From the NCBI RefSeq assembly GCF_046097105.1, contig NZ_CP175562.1, forward strand, positions 1,674,001 through 1,738,000: DNA of 64,000 bases, given 5' to 3'. The notes beneath the pieces are model-generated. The model did no database searches. It had not been told where the DNA came from and saw only the letters and a program-made list of their open reading frames with translations. The stretch is from Natroniella sp046097105 (lineage in GTDB: Bacteria > Bacillota > Halanaerobiia > Halobacteroidales > Halobacteroidaceae). Positions 47,746-57,082 of this stretch are shown piece after piece (within the stretch, counting starts at the first letter, position 1; every line of letters starts with the position of its first letter). Both the position numbers and the translations under genes were made by a program.

Positions 47746-48369
47746 TTAAAACTCATCTCCTTTAATTTCAATTTCTGATTCCCCTTTAGTAGCTTCTTTA
47801 ATCTTAGCAGTTAAACTATTAAAAAAACTGGGTTTAACCATTCCAATTACTTCAACTCCATCAGCTTTATACTCCACATTCTTGACTTGACCTGAACTAC
47901 CTTCTAAATAATTAATAACTTCTCCTAATAGCTCATAAGAGATTGCAACACTAAATTTAAGATATTTAACTCTCTTTTCGATCCCAGCCTCCTTAATCGC
48001 TTCACGTACTGAATTTCCATAAGCTCTAATTAATCCTCCTACTCCATGTTTAATACCACCAAAATAACGGGTCACTACTACTACAACATTGGTAATCCCT
48101 CTACCTTCAAGCGCCTGTAAAGCTGGAGGGCCAGAAGAACCAGCTGGTTCTCCATCATCACTACATCGAGTAATCGCTTGATCAGCTAGTCCAACCTTAA
48201 AAGCAGATACGTTATGAGTAGCATCAGAAAAATCCTCTGCAACTTGATTAATAAACCTTTCTGCCTCCTGTACAGTCTTTACATTCTTGATGGAAGTTAT
48301 AAATTTACATTTTTTAAACTTTCTCTCTATTCGAATATTACTTGCTACCGTCTTATAATCATCTTTCAT
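47746..48369 (-). CDS. YigZ/IMPACT family protein
   Basis: 207 residues from the ATG at 48369 (GGAGGGATAAT upstream). The UPF0029 N-terminal domain contains KFITSIKNVKTVQEAERFI, CSDDGEPAGSSGPPALQALEGRGITNVVVVVTRYFGGIKHGVGGLIRAYG, the family signature. A C-terminal DUF1949-like ferredoxin fold follows. Related to eukaryotic IMPACT, a translation-stress regulator; the bacterial role is unclear. Confidence 0.92.
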   Translation of the reverse strand: MKDDYKTVASNIRIERKFKKCKFITSIKNVKTVQEAERFINQVAEDFSDATHNVSAFKVGLADQAITRCSDDGEPAGSSGPPALQALEGRGITNVVVVVTRYFGGIKHGVGGLIRAYGNSVREAIKEAGIEKRVKYLKFSVAISYELLGEVINYLEGSSGQVKNVEYKADGVEVIGMVKPSFFNSLTAKIKEATKGESEIEIKGDEF

Positions 48370-48413
48370 ATTATCCCTCCACAACTTAACAACCCATTAT
48401 AGATTTAACAGTT

Positions 48414-49712
48414 TTAGTTTAAGTCTTTTAAAAACTCTTTAATCTTTTTTTCATAACCATTCTCTGTTGGTTGATAAAACTTCTGACCTTCCAACTCTAA
48501 GGGTAAATATTCTTGTTTTACATAATTATTAGGATAATCATGAGGATACTTGTAGTCAACTCCTCGCCCTAAATTGTTGGCCCCTCGATAATGATTATCC
48601 TGCAAGTGAGCTGGCACTCCTGATACTCTTTTTGACTTAACTACCTCTAAAGCTCGATCAATTCCTAGCAAAACAGCATTGCTTTTATGAGCAGTTGCAA
48701 GATAAATACTCGCTTGAGCCAACGGAATTCTAGCTTCAGGCATCCCTACATACTCAACTGCTCTTGCTGCAGCATTAGCAATCACTAAAGCTTGAGGATC
48801 AGCATTTCCTATATCCTCAGCAGCATGAACAATCAACCTACGAGCAATAAAGCTTGGATCTTCACCAGCTTCAATCATTTTAGCTAACCAGTATAAAGCT
48901 GCATCTGGAACAGATCCTCTAATACTTTTAACAAAAGCTGAAATTGTATCATAATGATTATCTCCTGTCTGATCATAATTAATAGCTTTTTGTTGGATTG
49001 AATCCTCTGCTACTTTTAAATTTATCGTCTTCACTCCTTTTTGATCAGAAGTAGTTAATACTGCCAATTCTAATGCATTCAAAGCAGTTCTAGCATCTCC
49101 ATTGGCCACTCTAGCAAAATGTTTTAATGCTTTTATGGTTAATTTAATCTTGTAATCTTTACTCTCTTCTAATTTTTTTACAGCACGCTCCAATATAACT
49201 TTAATATTATCTTCAGTTAATGACTGTAAGCGAAAAATTCTAGAACGTGATAATAATGGTGAATTAACTTCAAAGTATGGATTTTCAGTGGTAGCTCCAA
49301 TTAAAATAATTATTCCTTCTTCAACTGCTGGTAATAAAGCATCTTGTTGAGACTTATTAAATCTATGGATCTCATCAATAAATAAAATAGTTCTCTTAGT
49401 ATACATCCCTTGTCGTTCTTTAGCTCTATTGATTACCTGACGCAAATCTTTAACACCTGAAGTTACTGCATTTAAACTTTCAAACTTAGATTCTGTTTTA
49501 TTAGCAATTATCTTTGCTAAAGTTGTTTTACCAGTCCCTGGTGGCCCATACAGGATAAGCGACTGTAACCTATCAGCTTCAATAGCCCTACGTAACAACT
49601 TCCCTTCTCCTACTATTCTCTTTTGCCCAACAAATTGCTCTAAACTCTGTGGACGCATCCTAAAAGCAAGTGGTTTATTAGCATCTTTATTTTGATAACT
49701 GAATAAATCCAT
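48414..49712 (-). CDS. rarA: replication-associated recombination protein RarA
   Basis: AAA+ ATPase of the RarA/MgsA/WRNIP1 family acting at stalled replication forks. Walker A LYGPPGTGKTTLAKI, Walker B TILFIDEIHRFNKSQQDALLPAVEEG, sensor GATTENPYFEVN and the C-terminal MgsA tetramerisation domain (GVPAHLQDNHYRGANNLGRGVDYKYPHDYPN). 432 residues. Start follows AGGAGCGATAAAGAG. Located near aspS as in Bacillus (yrvN). Confidence 0.96.
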   Translation of the reverse strand: MDLFSYQNKDANKPLAFRMRPQSLEQFVGQKRIVGEGKLLRRAIEADRLQSLILYGPPGTGKTTLAKIIANKTESKFESLNAVTSGVKDLRQVINRAKERQGMYTKRTILFIDEIHRFNKSQQDALLPAVEEGIIILIGATTENPYFEVNSPLLSRSRIFRLQSLTEDNIKVILERAVKKLEESKDYKIKLTIKALKHFARVANGDARTALNALELAVLTTSDQKGVKTINLKVAEDSIQQKAINYDQTGDNHYDTISAFVKSIRGSVPDAALYWLAKMIEAGEDPSFIARRLIVHAAEDIGNADPQALVIANAAARAVEYVGMPEARIPLAQASIYLATAHKSNAVLLGIDRALEVVKSKRVSGVPAHLQDNHYRGANNLGRGVDYKYPHDYPNNYVKQEYLPLELEGQKFYQPTENGYEKKIKEFLKDLN

Positions 49713-49759
49713 CTCTTTATCGCTCCTTCTTAAACTAATTTAAACTTTTATAATAGAAC

Positions 49760-49794
49760 AAGGATATTCTTTGAGTCATTCAAAGAATATCCTT
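49760..49794 (-). terminator. hairpin after the 5-formyl-THF cyclo-ligase gene
   Basis: AAGGATATTCTTTGA and its complement TCAAAGAATATCCTT form a stem of about 15 bp with a short loop between the cyclo-ligase and rarA genes. The trailing sequence is only partly U-rich. Confidence 0.65.
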
Positions 49795-49856
49795 CTTAAC
49801 CTTAAAATAATATATTAAGGTAATTTAGTTAGAATACTTCATCTATGTAATTCAAA

Positions 49857-50429
49857 TTAAGAAATAACTTCTTGCTCAGTAACTACTTTATCCATGGGAA
49901 TATCATATTCATCTATAACAACTTCTTCTATAATCTGAATTTGGAATGCAACAGCAACTTTATCCACCTCTGGTGCTTGTGATAAAAGTTGATCATAATA
50001 GCCACCACCATAACCTAGACGATTCAGCTCTCGATCAAAAGCCAATCCTGGAGAGACTACTAGATCCAACTCATTAGATTCTATTAATCTAACATATTCT
50101 TCTTTAGGTTCTAAAATTCCATAATTACTTTCCTCTAACTCTTGATCATAATCCTTTAATTGAGATAATAATAATTTATTCTCTTTTCGATCAGTAATAG
50201 GAACAATTACACTCTTACCTAACTTAAGAGCCTCTTTAATCATAAATTCTGTTCTAACTTCATTATTAAAAGAAACAAAAAACATAATATTTTCCGCAGT
50301 CTCAAACTCCTCTAATTCAAACAACTTCTTTTTGATCTCCATGCTCTTTTTTAACAATTCTCTATTTGTTAACCTTTGCCGATACTCCATCGCTCTTTGA
50401 CGCTGTTTTTTCTTCTTTTCTACTAACAT
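49857..50429 (-). CDS. 5-formyltetrahydrofolate cyclo-ligase
   Basis: Converts 5-formyl-THF to 5,10-methenyl-THF with ATP. 190 residues. N-terminal basic helix KKKQRQRAMEYRQRL, middle VVSPGLAFDRELNRLGYGGGYYDQLL (folate/ATP-binding signature) and a C-terminal VDEYDIPMDKVVTE motif. The Shine-Dalgarno is an uninterrupted run of eight G three bases before the ATG, a tract prone to slippage that could tune translation. It lies just downstream of the 6S RNA gene, as ygfA does downstream of ssrS in E. coli. Confidence 0.93.
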   Translation of the reverse strand: MLVEKKKKQRQRAMEYRQRLTNRELLKKSMEIKKKLFELEEFETAENIMFFVSFNNEVRTEFMIKEALKLGKSVIVPITDRKENKLLLSQLKDYDQELEESNYGILEPKEEYVRLIESNELDLVVSPGLAFDRELNRLGYGGGYYDQLLSQAPEVDKVAVAFQIQIIEEVVIDEYDIPMDKVVTEQEVIS

Positions 50430-50497
50430 CTGCCCCCCCCTTTTTTAATAATCAGCCTCCTCAAAACAAAACTGCTAAAAATAGTTCTTTATAATAG

Positions 50498-50525
50498 TAA
50501 AGTCTAGCCATATGGCTAGACTTTA
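50498..50525 (-). terminator. palindrome closing the 6S RNA gene
   Basis: TAAAGTCTAGCCAT and its exact complement make a perfect 28-bp palindrome immediately beyond the 6S 3' strand. The tail is only weakly U-rich. Confidence 0.65.
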
Positions 50526-50724
50526 AGATAATTCCACAATGCCGCATCAGACTTATTGATTTGCTCTCAATTATTCAAGTGGGTGCCCTCCCATTTGATT
50601 TATATGTCCATTCTAAGATGGCTTATACGCCACAAATGGAGACCAGGCTCCCTTATAATATGGTGTTAGGCAAAACATAAACCCAATCACGAACACCGTA
50701 GAATATAGTATTCCCTTCAACTTC
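50526..50724 (-). ncRNA. ssrS: 6S RNA
   Basis: About 200 nt with its own promoter, folding into one long rod with a central bubble. From the closing end: ATTCTACGGTGTT pairs with GGCATTGTGGAAT (13 bp), ATTGGGTTTAT with ATAAGTCTGAT (11 bp with G-U pairs), then GTTTTGC with GCAAATC. An open central region around CTAACACCATATTA and TGAATAATTGAGA follows. Beyond it, CTCCATTTG pairs with CAAATGGGAG, ending in a small GGC/GCC hairpin. 6S RNA binds sigma-A RNA polymerase in place of a promoter. The location between aspS and a 5-formyl-THF cyclo-ligase/rarA matches 6S genes in Bacillus (near aspS) and E. coli (beside ygfA). Ends are estimates. Confidence 0.85.
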
Positions 50725-50730
50725 ATCTAA

Positions 50731-50759
50731 ATAATATCATACTTTTTCGAACATCTCAA
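50731..50759 (-). promoter_or_regulatory. sigma-A-type promoter of 6S RNA
   Basis: Minus strand TTGAGA (50759-50754), 17-bp spacer, TATTAT (50736-50731), with the start expected near 50724. It lies 60 bp downstream of the aspS stop codon. Confidence 0.75.
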
Positions 50760-50818
50760 GTAAAATTGTTCTTTATAATTAAATTTTCAATTAATGAAAA
50801 AAATGTTAATTAAAAGAG

Positions 50819-52606
50819 CTAATCTAACTCTATCTCTTCCTCAACTTCAAGATTTAACTCCTCTAATTGATCCTCAGCTACTGGCGAAGGAGCATCAGTC
50901 AAAATACAGGTAGCTCGTTGTGTTTTAGGAAATGCAATTACATCACGAATACTCTTTAATTTACCAAGTAACATTACTAAACGATCAAGCCCAAAAGCAA
51001 TTCCTCCATGTGGTGGAGCTCCATATTCAAAAGCTTCTAATAAGAAAGAAAACTTCTCTTCAATCTCATCTTGACCCATCTCTAATAATCCAAAGATCTT
51101 CTCTTGTATTTGGCGATTATTAATTCTAATACTTCCGCCACCAATTTCAATTCCGTTTAAAACTAAATCATAAGCTTGAGCAGTAACTTCTTCAGGTGCA
51201 GTATCTAATAATGAAACCTCTTCTTCTTTAGGCATAGTAAATGGATGGTGTAAAGAAACATATCTTTCTGCTTCATCATCCCATTCTAATAATGGAAAGT
51301 CTGTAACCCATAAAAATTCAAACTGATCTTGATCGATCAACTCTAATTTTTCAGCTAGTTCTAATCTCAAATTACTTAATGCAGCAGCAACAACATCAGG
51401 AGTGTCTGCTACAAATAATAATAGATCCCCAACTTCTGCTTCCATTTCATCTAATATACCATTTAACTCTTCTTCAGCTAAAAACTTAGCTATTTGAGAG
51501 TTAACTCCATCTTCTTCAACCTTGATCCAAGCTAACCCTTTAGCTCCATATATACCAACAAAATCAGTTAGTTCATCAATATCTTTACGGGAAAAATCAG
51601 CAGCCCCTTTAGCATTGATCCCCTTTACTAACCCACCATTAGCAACCGTCCCACTGAAGACATTAAATTCACTATTCTTTACAATTTCTGAAAGATCTAC
51701 TAACTCCAACCCAAATCTAGTGTCCGGTCTATCAGTTCCATAACGCTCAATTGCTTCTTGATAAGTCATGCGAGGAAATTCAGTCGGTACTTCAAGATCA
51801 ACTATTGTAAATATCTCCTTCATCATCTTCTCTACCAATCCCAAAATCTCTTCTTGACTCATAAAAGAAGTTTCTAAGTCAATTTGAGTAAATTCAGGCT
51901 GGCGATCAGCTCTTAAATCCTCATCTCTAAAACAACGGACAATCTGATAATACCGTTCCATTCCAGAAACCATCAATAACTGTTTAAATAGTTGAGGAGA
52001 TTGAGGCAAAGCAAAGAACTCTCCTGTATGTAATCGACTAGGCACCAAAAAGTCACGGGCTCCCTCAGGAGTACTTTTGGTCAGCATAGGTGTTTCTATT
52101 TCTAAAAAGTCTTTTTCATCTAAATAATCCCTAACAGACTTCTTTACTTGATGCCGTAGCTTTAAATTTTCTTGCATTTTCTTTCTTCTTAAATCCAAGT
52201 ATCTATACTTTAACCTTACTTCTTCTCCTACATTAACTTCATCTTCTATTAAGAAAGGAGGAGTTTCAGCCTCATCCAAAATATGTAGCTCTTTTATATG
52301 AACTTCTATTTTTCCAGTATTTAAATCATCATTAATCATTTCCTCAGGACGAGCTATAACTTCTCCAGTAACAGCTATTACATATTCTTTCCTTAATTGA
52401 TTAGCTAAACCAAATGTATCTTCTGCTATTTCTGGATTAAAAACAACCTGTACCAATCCAAATCTGTCTCTTAAATCTACAAAAATAACTCCTCCATGAT
52501 CTCTTCTTCTTTGTACCCATCCCATTAAAGTAACTTCTTCCCCTACTTGCTTAATTCCTAAATCTTTACAAGAATGGGTTCTTACTAAATCTTTCATTCC
52601 AGTCAT
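50819..52606 (-). CDS. aspS: aspartyl-tRNA synthetase
   Basis: Class IIb synthetase, 595 residues. N-terminal OB-fold (VTLMGWVQRRRDHGGVIFVDLRDR), motif 2 region RCFRDEDLRADRQPEFTQID, bacterial GAD insertion (about 285-410) and motif 3 GIAFGLDRLVMLL. Could be discriminating or Asp/Asn-dual; not decidable by eye. It follows hisS by 16 bp. No T-box upstream. Confidence 0.97.
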   Translation of the reverse strand: MTGMKDLVRTHSCKDLGIKQVGEEVTLMGWVQRRRDHGGVIFVDLRDRFGLVQVVFNPEIAEDTFGLANQLRKEYVIAVTGEVIARPEEMINDDLNTGKIEVHIKELHILDEAETPPFLIEDEVNVGEEVRLKYRYLDLRRKKMQENLKLRHQVKKSVRDYLDEKDFLEIETPMLTKSTPEGARDFLVPSRLHTGEFFALPQSPQLFKQLLMVSGMERYYQIVRCFRDEDLRADRQPEFTQIDLETSFMSQEEILGLVEKMMKEIFTIVDLEVPTEFPRMTYQEAIERYGTDRPDTRFGLELVDLSEIVKNSEFNVFSGTVANGGLVKGINAKGAADFSRKDIDELTDFVGIYGAKGLAWIKVEEDGVNSQIAKFLAEEELNGILDEMEAEVGDLLLFVADTPDVVAAALSNLRLELAEKLELIDQDQFEFLWVTDFPLLEWDDEAERYVSLHHPFTMPKEEEVSLLDTAPEEVTAQAYDLVLNGIEIGGGSIRINNRQIQEKIFGLLEMGQDEIEEKFSFLLEAFEYGAPPHGGIAFGLDRLVMLLGKLKSIRDVIAFPKTQRATCILTDAPSPVAEDQLEELNLEVEEEIELD

Positions 52607-52622
52607 TATCTTCCCTCCTAAA

Positions 52623-53885
52623 TTATTCTATTCGCTTTTTCATCTCTTGAACTAAATTATCTAATTTAATTTCTACTTGTTCTCCAGATTTCATATTTCT
52701 AATAGTAGCTACACCCTTATTTAATTCATCTCCACCTAAAATAATACTATAATTAGCATTATTTCGATCAGCACATTTCATCTGTCCTTTAACACTACGA
52801 CCTAAATAATCCATCTCAACTTTCAAACCGGCTTGGCGCAAAGAATAAAGGTACTTAAAAGCAGCTTGCTCAGCTTCTTCACCAATTGTAGTAATAAATA
52901 AATCCATACTCTGATCAATTGGTAATTCGATTTCCTGCTCTTCTAAAGTTAATAAAATTCTCTCTACTCCCATAGCGAAACCAATCCCAGGAATATCACG
53001 TCCTCCTATTTCTTGGGCCAACCCATCATAACGTCCTCCACCAAAGATCGTATCTTGGGATCCTAACCCTTGATAGATAACCTCAAAAGCAGTTTTGGTA
53101 TAATAGTCAAGCCCTCTCACCAACCGTGCATCCAACATATAATCAATATCTAATATATCAAGATGTTGTTGTACTTGCTTGAAGTGTTGATCACATTCCG
53201 TACATAACTCTTCATATATTTTAGGAGCATCTTGCATAAATTCTTGTTTCCGATCAGCTTTACAATCAAGAATTCGTAATGGATTACGATCATATCTGTC
53301 TTGACAATCTGAGCAAAGCTCTTCTAAGTATGGCTTAAAATAATCTAATAATTTCTTTCTATAATTTTTTCGACACTCTGGACACCCTACACTGTTAAGA
53401 TGAACCTCTAAATCTTCTAACCCTAACTCAGTTAAGAACTGAACCCCCAAAACTATAATCTCAGCATCAAGAGCTGGATTATCAGTCCCTAAAGCTTCAA
53501 CTCCAATCTGATGAAATTGTCTATACCGACCTGATTGTGGCCTTTCGTATCTAAACATTGGCCCAGAATAAAAATACTTACTCGGTTGAGCTTGACCATA
53601 AATTTTATTTTCTAAAAATGACCTCATCACTGAAGCAGTTCCTTCAGGCCTTAAAGTAAGACTTCTATCACCTTTATCAATAAAAGTATACATCTCTTTT
53701 TCAACAATATCAGTTGCCTCCCCAATCCCTCGCCTAAATAAATCTGTTGTTTCAAAGATTGGAGTTCTAATTTCCTGATAATTATAACATGTAAATATCT
53801 CTCTTGATTTATCCTCAAGATACTGCCACTTAGCAGTATCTTGAGGTAATAGATCATTAGTTCCTCTTGGAGCTCTAACCTTCAT
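52623..53885 (-). CDS. hisS: histidyl-tRNA synthetase
   Basis: Class IIa synthetase, 420 residues. Motif 1 RGTNDLLPQD and IRTPIFETTDLF, motif 2 FRYERPQSGRYRQFHQIGVE, HisA motif LVRGLDYYTKTAFE and motif 3 GIGFAMGVERILL. A four-cysteine insertion (CPECRK ... CSDCQDR, about 168-202) suggests a zinc knuckle, present in some HisRS. Directly upstream of aspS, as in many Firmicutes. Confidence 0.97.
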   Translation of the reverse strand: MKVRAPRGTNDLLPQDTAKWQYLEDKSREIFTCYNYQEIRTPIFETTDLFRRGIGEATDIVEKEMYTFIDKGDRSLTLRPEGTASVMRSFLENKIYGQAQPSKYFYSGPMFRYERPQSGRYRQFHQIGVEALGTDNPALDAEIIVLGVQFLTELGLEDLEVHLNSVGCPECRKNYRKKLLDYFKPYLEELCSDCQDRYDRNPLRILDCKADRKQEFMQDAPKIYEELCTECDQHFKQVQQHLDILDIDYMLDARLVRGLDYYTKTAFEVIYQGLGSQDTIFGGGRYDGLAQEIGGRDIPGIGFAMGVERILLTLEEQEIELPIDQSMDLFITTIGEEAEQAAFKYLYSLRQAGLKVEMDYLGRSVKGQMKCADRNNANYSIILGGDELNKGVATIRNMKSGEQVEIKLDNLVQEMKKRIE

Positions 53886-53915
53886 TTTAACCCTCCTCTA
53901 AAACCAACAAACAAT

Positions 53916-55478
53916 TTATTCTAACTCACTACCTTCAATTTCTAAAGCTTCATCTTGTTGTTGCATCTGTTGTTGCATGTTTTCCTGTAACTTTTTTATC
54001 TTATTTAGCTTTTCATCAGCTTTTTCTTCTAATCCCATCTCTTGATAAGCATTGTACACCCTATAATAACCCATTAAATCATCACCAGATAAATCAGTAA
54101 ATTGTTCATAGTTTTCAAGTGCTTTTTCATCATCTTCCTCTTGAAGATATAAATCTCCTAACATTAGATACAATTCAGCTTCATCTTCATTCTCAGCTAA
54201 ACCTTGTTGATAAATATCAATTGCTTTTTCAGTTTTATCATCTTCTAGATATAACTGACCTAAATTCTTATAAAAGCTTATTTGTTCAGGGTATCTATCA
54301 ATAGCTTCTTGATAAGTTGTAACTATTTGTTCTCTATCTCCCATTGCTCGATAAACTTCAGCTAAGTTATTATACAAATAGTAAGCATTTGGATTTTCTG
54401 CAATAGCAGTTTGATAACTAGCTAATGCTTCTTCATAATTACCATCTTGAGCAGCATTAAAAGCTTCAAGTTCACTATCTTTAATCTCAATTTCAGCATC
54501 TTCTTTCAATTCAACTACTAAATCATTAAGTGTTCTTTGTTGTTTATCTACTAACATTTCATCTATTAACTCTTCTCTTTGTTCAGCAATCTCTTCATCA
54601 GATGCTTCTTGTTTATCAGTCACTTTAATAATATGATATCCAAAATTAGTCTTAACTAAATCACTTATTTCTCCTACTTCCAAAGCAAATGCTGCATCTT
54701 CAAATTCAGATACCATTTCCCCTCTACCAAATGAACCTAATTCTCCGCCTTGTTGAGCAGATGGATCTTCTGAGTATTCCTCTGCTAATTCAACAAAATC
54801 TCTTCCTTCTTTGACTAATTCCAATACTTCCTCTGCCTTAGTCTTAGCTTCTTCGTCAGTCTTATCATCTGTTTGAATTAAAATATGGCTTGCTGTTACC
54901 TCTTCAAGACTCTGAATTAATTCATCTTCACTTACTTCAACCCCGTCTTGAACTTGATCTATCAACTTTTCTATTCCTTTTTGGTGTGCTAAATTAATTC
55001 TAAGATCTTCTTTTACTTGTTCAATAGTAACTCCACTTTGCTCTAGCAACTGTTCAAATTCTTCTTCAGACGATGAATACATCTCAATAATCTGATCCAT
55101 TTGTTCTTCTACTTCCTCATCACTTACTACTGGATCAATTCCTCTATTTTCAACTTCTTGCAAAATTAAATGTTGCTCAATCATGCTATTTAAAACTTGA
55201 TCTTTTAATTCTAAGATCTGCTCTCCACTGATCTGTCCACCATACTGTCTCAAATAATTATTCAACTGATGACTATAATCTTGATAAAGAACCTCTTCAC
55301 CATTGACAACTGCTATTGGGCCAGTTTCTTGTTGTGGGTCCAACTGCTGATCTTGTGTTGCAGCCTGATTTTGATTTCCAGAAAAACCTAAATACGCTAC
55401 AGTTCCTCCCAAAGCAAAAGTAATCACCACTACATAAATTACGATTTTCATATTATTTCTCAAAGAATTAAAAATCAT
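53916..55478 (-). CDS. membrane-anchored parvulin-type foldase with C-terminal TPR repeats
   Basis: 520 residues. A membrane anchor at about 11-31 and a SurA-N-like helical domain (about 50-180) precede a parvulin PPIase domain (about 190-290: SHILIQT, FVELAEEYSEDPSAQQGGELGSFGRGEM, FGYHIIKV). At least four TPR-like repeats follow at about 335-490 (YEEALASYQTAIAENPNAYYLYNNLAEVYRA and similar). It would act outside the membrane in protein folding, like PrsA. The PPIase-TPR fusion is less common than either alone. The tail is glutamine-rich. It is 30 bp upstream of hisS. Confidence 0.88.
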   Translation of the reverse strand: MIFNSLRNNMKIVIYVVVITFALGGTVAYLGFSGNQNQAATQDQQLDPQQETGPIAVVNGEEVLYQDYSHQLNNYLRQYGGQISGEQILELKDQVLNSMIEQHLILQEVENRGIDPVVSDEEVEEQMDQIIEMYSSSEEEFEQLLEQSGVTIEQVKEDLRINLAHQKGIEKLIDQVQDGVEVSEDELIQSLEEVTASHILIQTDDKTDEEAKTKAEEVLELVKEGRDFVELAEEYSEDPSAQQGGELGSFGRGEMVSEFEDAAFALEVGEISDLVKTNFGYHIIKVTDKQEASDEEIAEQREELIDEMLVDKQQRTLNDLVVELKEDAEIEIKDSELEAFNAAQDGNYEEALASYQTAIAENPNAYYLYNNLAEVYRAMGDREQIVTTYQEAIDRYPEQISFYKNLGQLYLEDDKTEKAIDIYQQGLAENEDEAELYLMLGDLYLQEEDDEKALENYEQFTDLSGDDLMGYYRVYNAYQEMGLEEKADEKLNKIKKLQENMQQQMQQQDEALEIEGSELE

Positions 55479-55571
55479 ATCAACTTCCTCCCTCTCTAAT
55501 AAAAAATTTAAAATAATCCTTAATTGACCATAATTAACTTAACAACTCAAAAACTCAACTACTATTGTAAC

Positions 55572-57068
55572 CTATCTAATTAAGCTTGTCAATTTGCTTA
55601 TCTTTTCAATCGTCCTCTCCTCAACCTCTTCAATATATTGAAAGGGAGATTTAGGGTTAAACAATCTTTTTAACGACCAATCCCAAGGGTCTAGTAGTTT
55701 AGTTACTGCTCCGCCCCCTAATCCAATTATTGTTTGACGCTCTTCCATCATCAAGATATTATAGATTGATTCTTTGCCTTCTTTTGCAAACCCTATGTTT
55801 TCTAAATTAGCTAAAGTATTCTTCTGGCGATACATATAATAAGGTTTTAACCCCAGTTGATCAGCAGCTTCTTTAGTTAATGACAACATCTGCTCAACTT
55901 CCTTATTTGCTGGCAATTTAGATTCCTCTAAATTCCTCTTTATTTGAGAAGCCCTTTTTATAGCCAGCGTATGGACAGTTAAGTTATCCGGTTGTAACCT
56001 TTTAATCTGTTGTAAAGTTTCAGTTAAATCAGCCTTTTTTTCTCCTGGTAAACCAACTATTAAATCCATATTTATATTCTCAAAACCAAGCTGACGAGCT
56101 ATCTTAAATACCTCTTTCACCCTCTTAACTGTATGTTGACGACCAATTCTATCTAGAGTAGTCTGATTCATCGTTTGAGGATTGATACTAATTCGAGTAG
56201 GAGCAAATTTATTTAGTAATTTCAATTTAGTTTGGTTGATTGTATCTACTCTACCTGCTTCCACAGTAAATTCTCGTAACTTATCAGTAACAAACTCCTC
56301 TGTCAACTTATTTAAAACATTACCTAATTGCTCAGCAGTTAAAACAGTAGGAGTACCTCCACCAATATAGATTGTATCAACTATTAATCCTAATTCTTTA
56401 ATCTGTTGACCGACACACTCTAATTCATAATTTAAAGCAGCTAAAAAGTTATTAAGGCAATCTTTATGTTCTTTAACAGGATAAGACGCAAAAGAACAGT
56501 AATTACACTTACTTGGACAAAAAGGAATTCCTAAATAAATACTAATTCTTTTTTTAGTTTCTTGAGCTGAAAGTAAATAATTCCTTTCTGTGTTGATAAC
56601 CTGAAGTAATAATGCTATCTTTTCTTGAGCAACACCATAAATATCTTTAAATTTCTTCTCAATCTCTTGATAACTAAAGCCCTTCTTTAATAGATAATGT
56701 CCAAGTTTAGTCGGACGAACACCAATCAAGATACCCCAAGGGCTTAAAGAATGACCAAAATAATTACTTAATACTCTAAAGATACTCAACTTAATTCTAT
56801 GTTTTATTCTTCTTGCAAAATCTTGCTGTTCATAAATACTCTCTAAAATTTCTTGATCGATTATCTCCTCTTCACATCTCTTTTCTCCTATTAAATTAGC
56901 TTTAACAGTAATTCCGTGACTGAGCTCTAACTCAACAGTTATTACTAAATCAACTTCTACCGATGATAACTCACTTAAATTATAGATATCCAAATCAGGA
57001 AGTAAAATATTCAACATACTTTTAACTGAATTATAATATTTATCTTCTAAGTCTAATCCTAGTTTCAA
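55572..57068 (-). CDS. hemZ: HemZ-type radical SAM protein (coproporphyrinogen oxidase-like)
   Basis: 498 residues. An N-terminal domain of about 160 residues typical of HemZ precedes the radical SAM motif GIPFCPSKCNYCSFASY (CxxxCxxC) and the GGGTPT motif (IYIGGGTPTVL). HemZ proteins are implicated in heme or porphyrin metabolism in Bacillus, but activity has not been proven for most. The TTG start follows GGAAGGGTTTTAAAA. It follows the MBL-fold gene by 14 bp. Confidence 0.9.
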   Translation of the reverse strand: MKLGLDLEDKYYNSVKSMLNILLPDLDIYNLSELSSVEVDLVITVELELSHGITVKANLIGEKRCEEEIIDQEILESIYEQQDFARRIKHRIKLSIFRVLSNYFGHSLSPWGILIGVRPTKLGHYLLKKGFSYQEIEKKFKDIYGVAQEKIALLLQVINTERNYLLSAQETKKRISIYLGIPFCPSKCNYCSFASYPVKEHKDCLNNFLAALNYELECVGQQIKELGLIVDTIYIGGGTPTVLTAEQLGNVLNKLTEEFVTDKLREFTVEAGRVDTINQTKLKLLNKFAPTRISINPQTMNQTTLDRIGRQHTVKRVKEVFKIARQLGFENINMDLIVGLPGEKKADLTETLQQIKRLQPDNLTVHTLAIKRASQIKRNLEESKLPANKEVEQMLSLTKEAADQLGLKPYYMYRQKNTLANLENIGFAKEGKESIYNILMMEERQTIIGLGGGAVTKLLDPWDWSLKRLFNPKSPFQYIEEVEERTIEKISKLTSLIR

Positions 57069-57082
57069 TTTTAAAACCCTTC

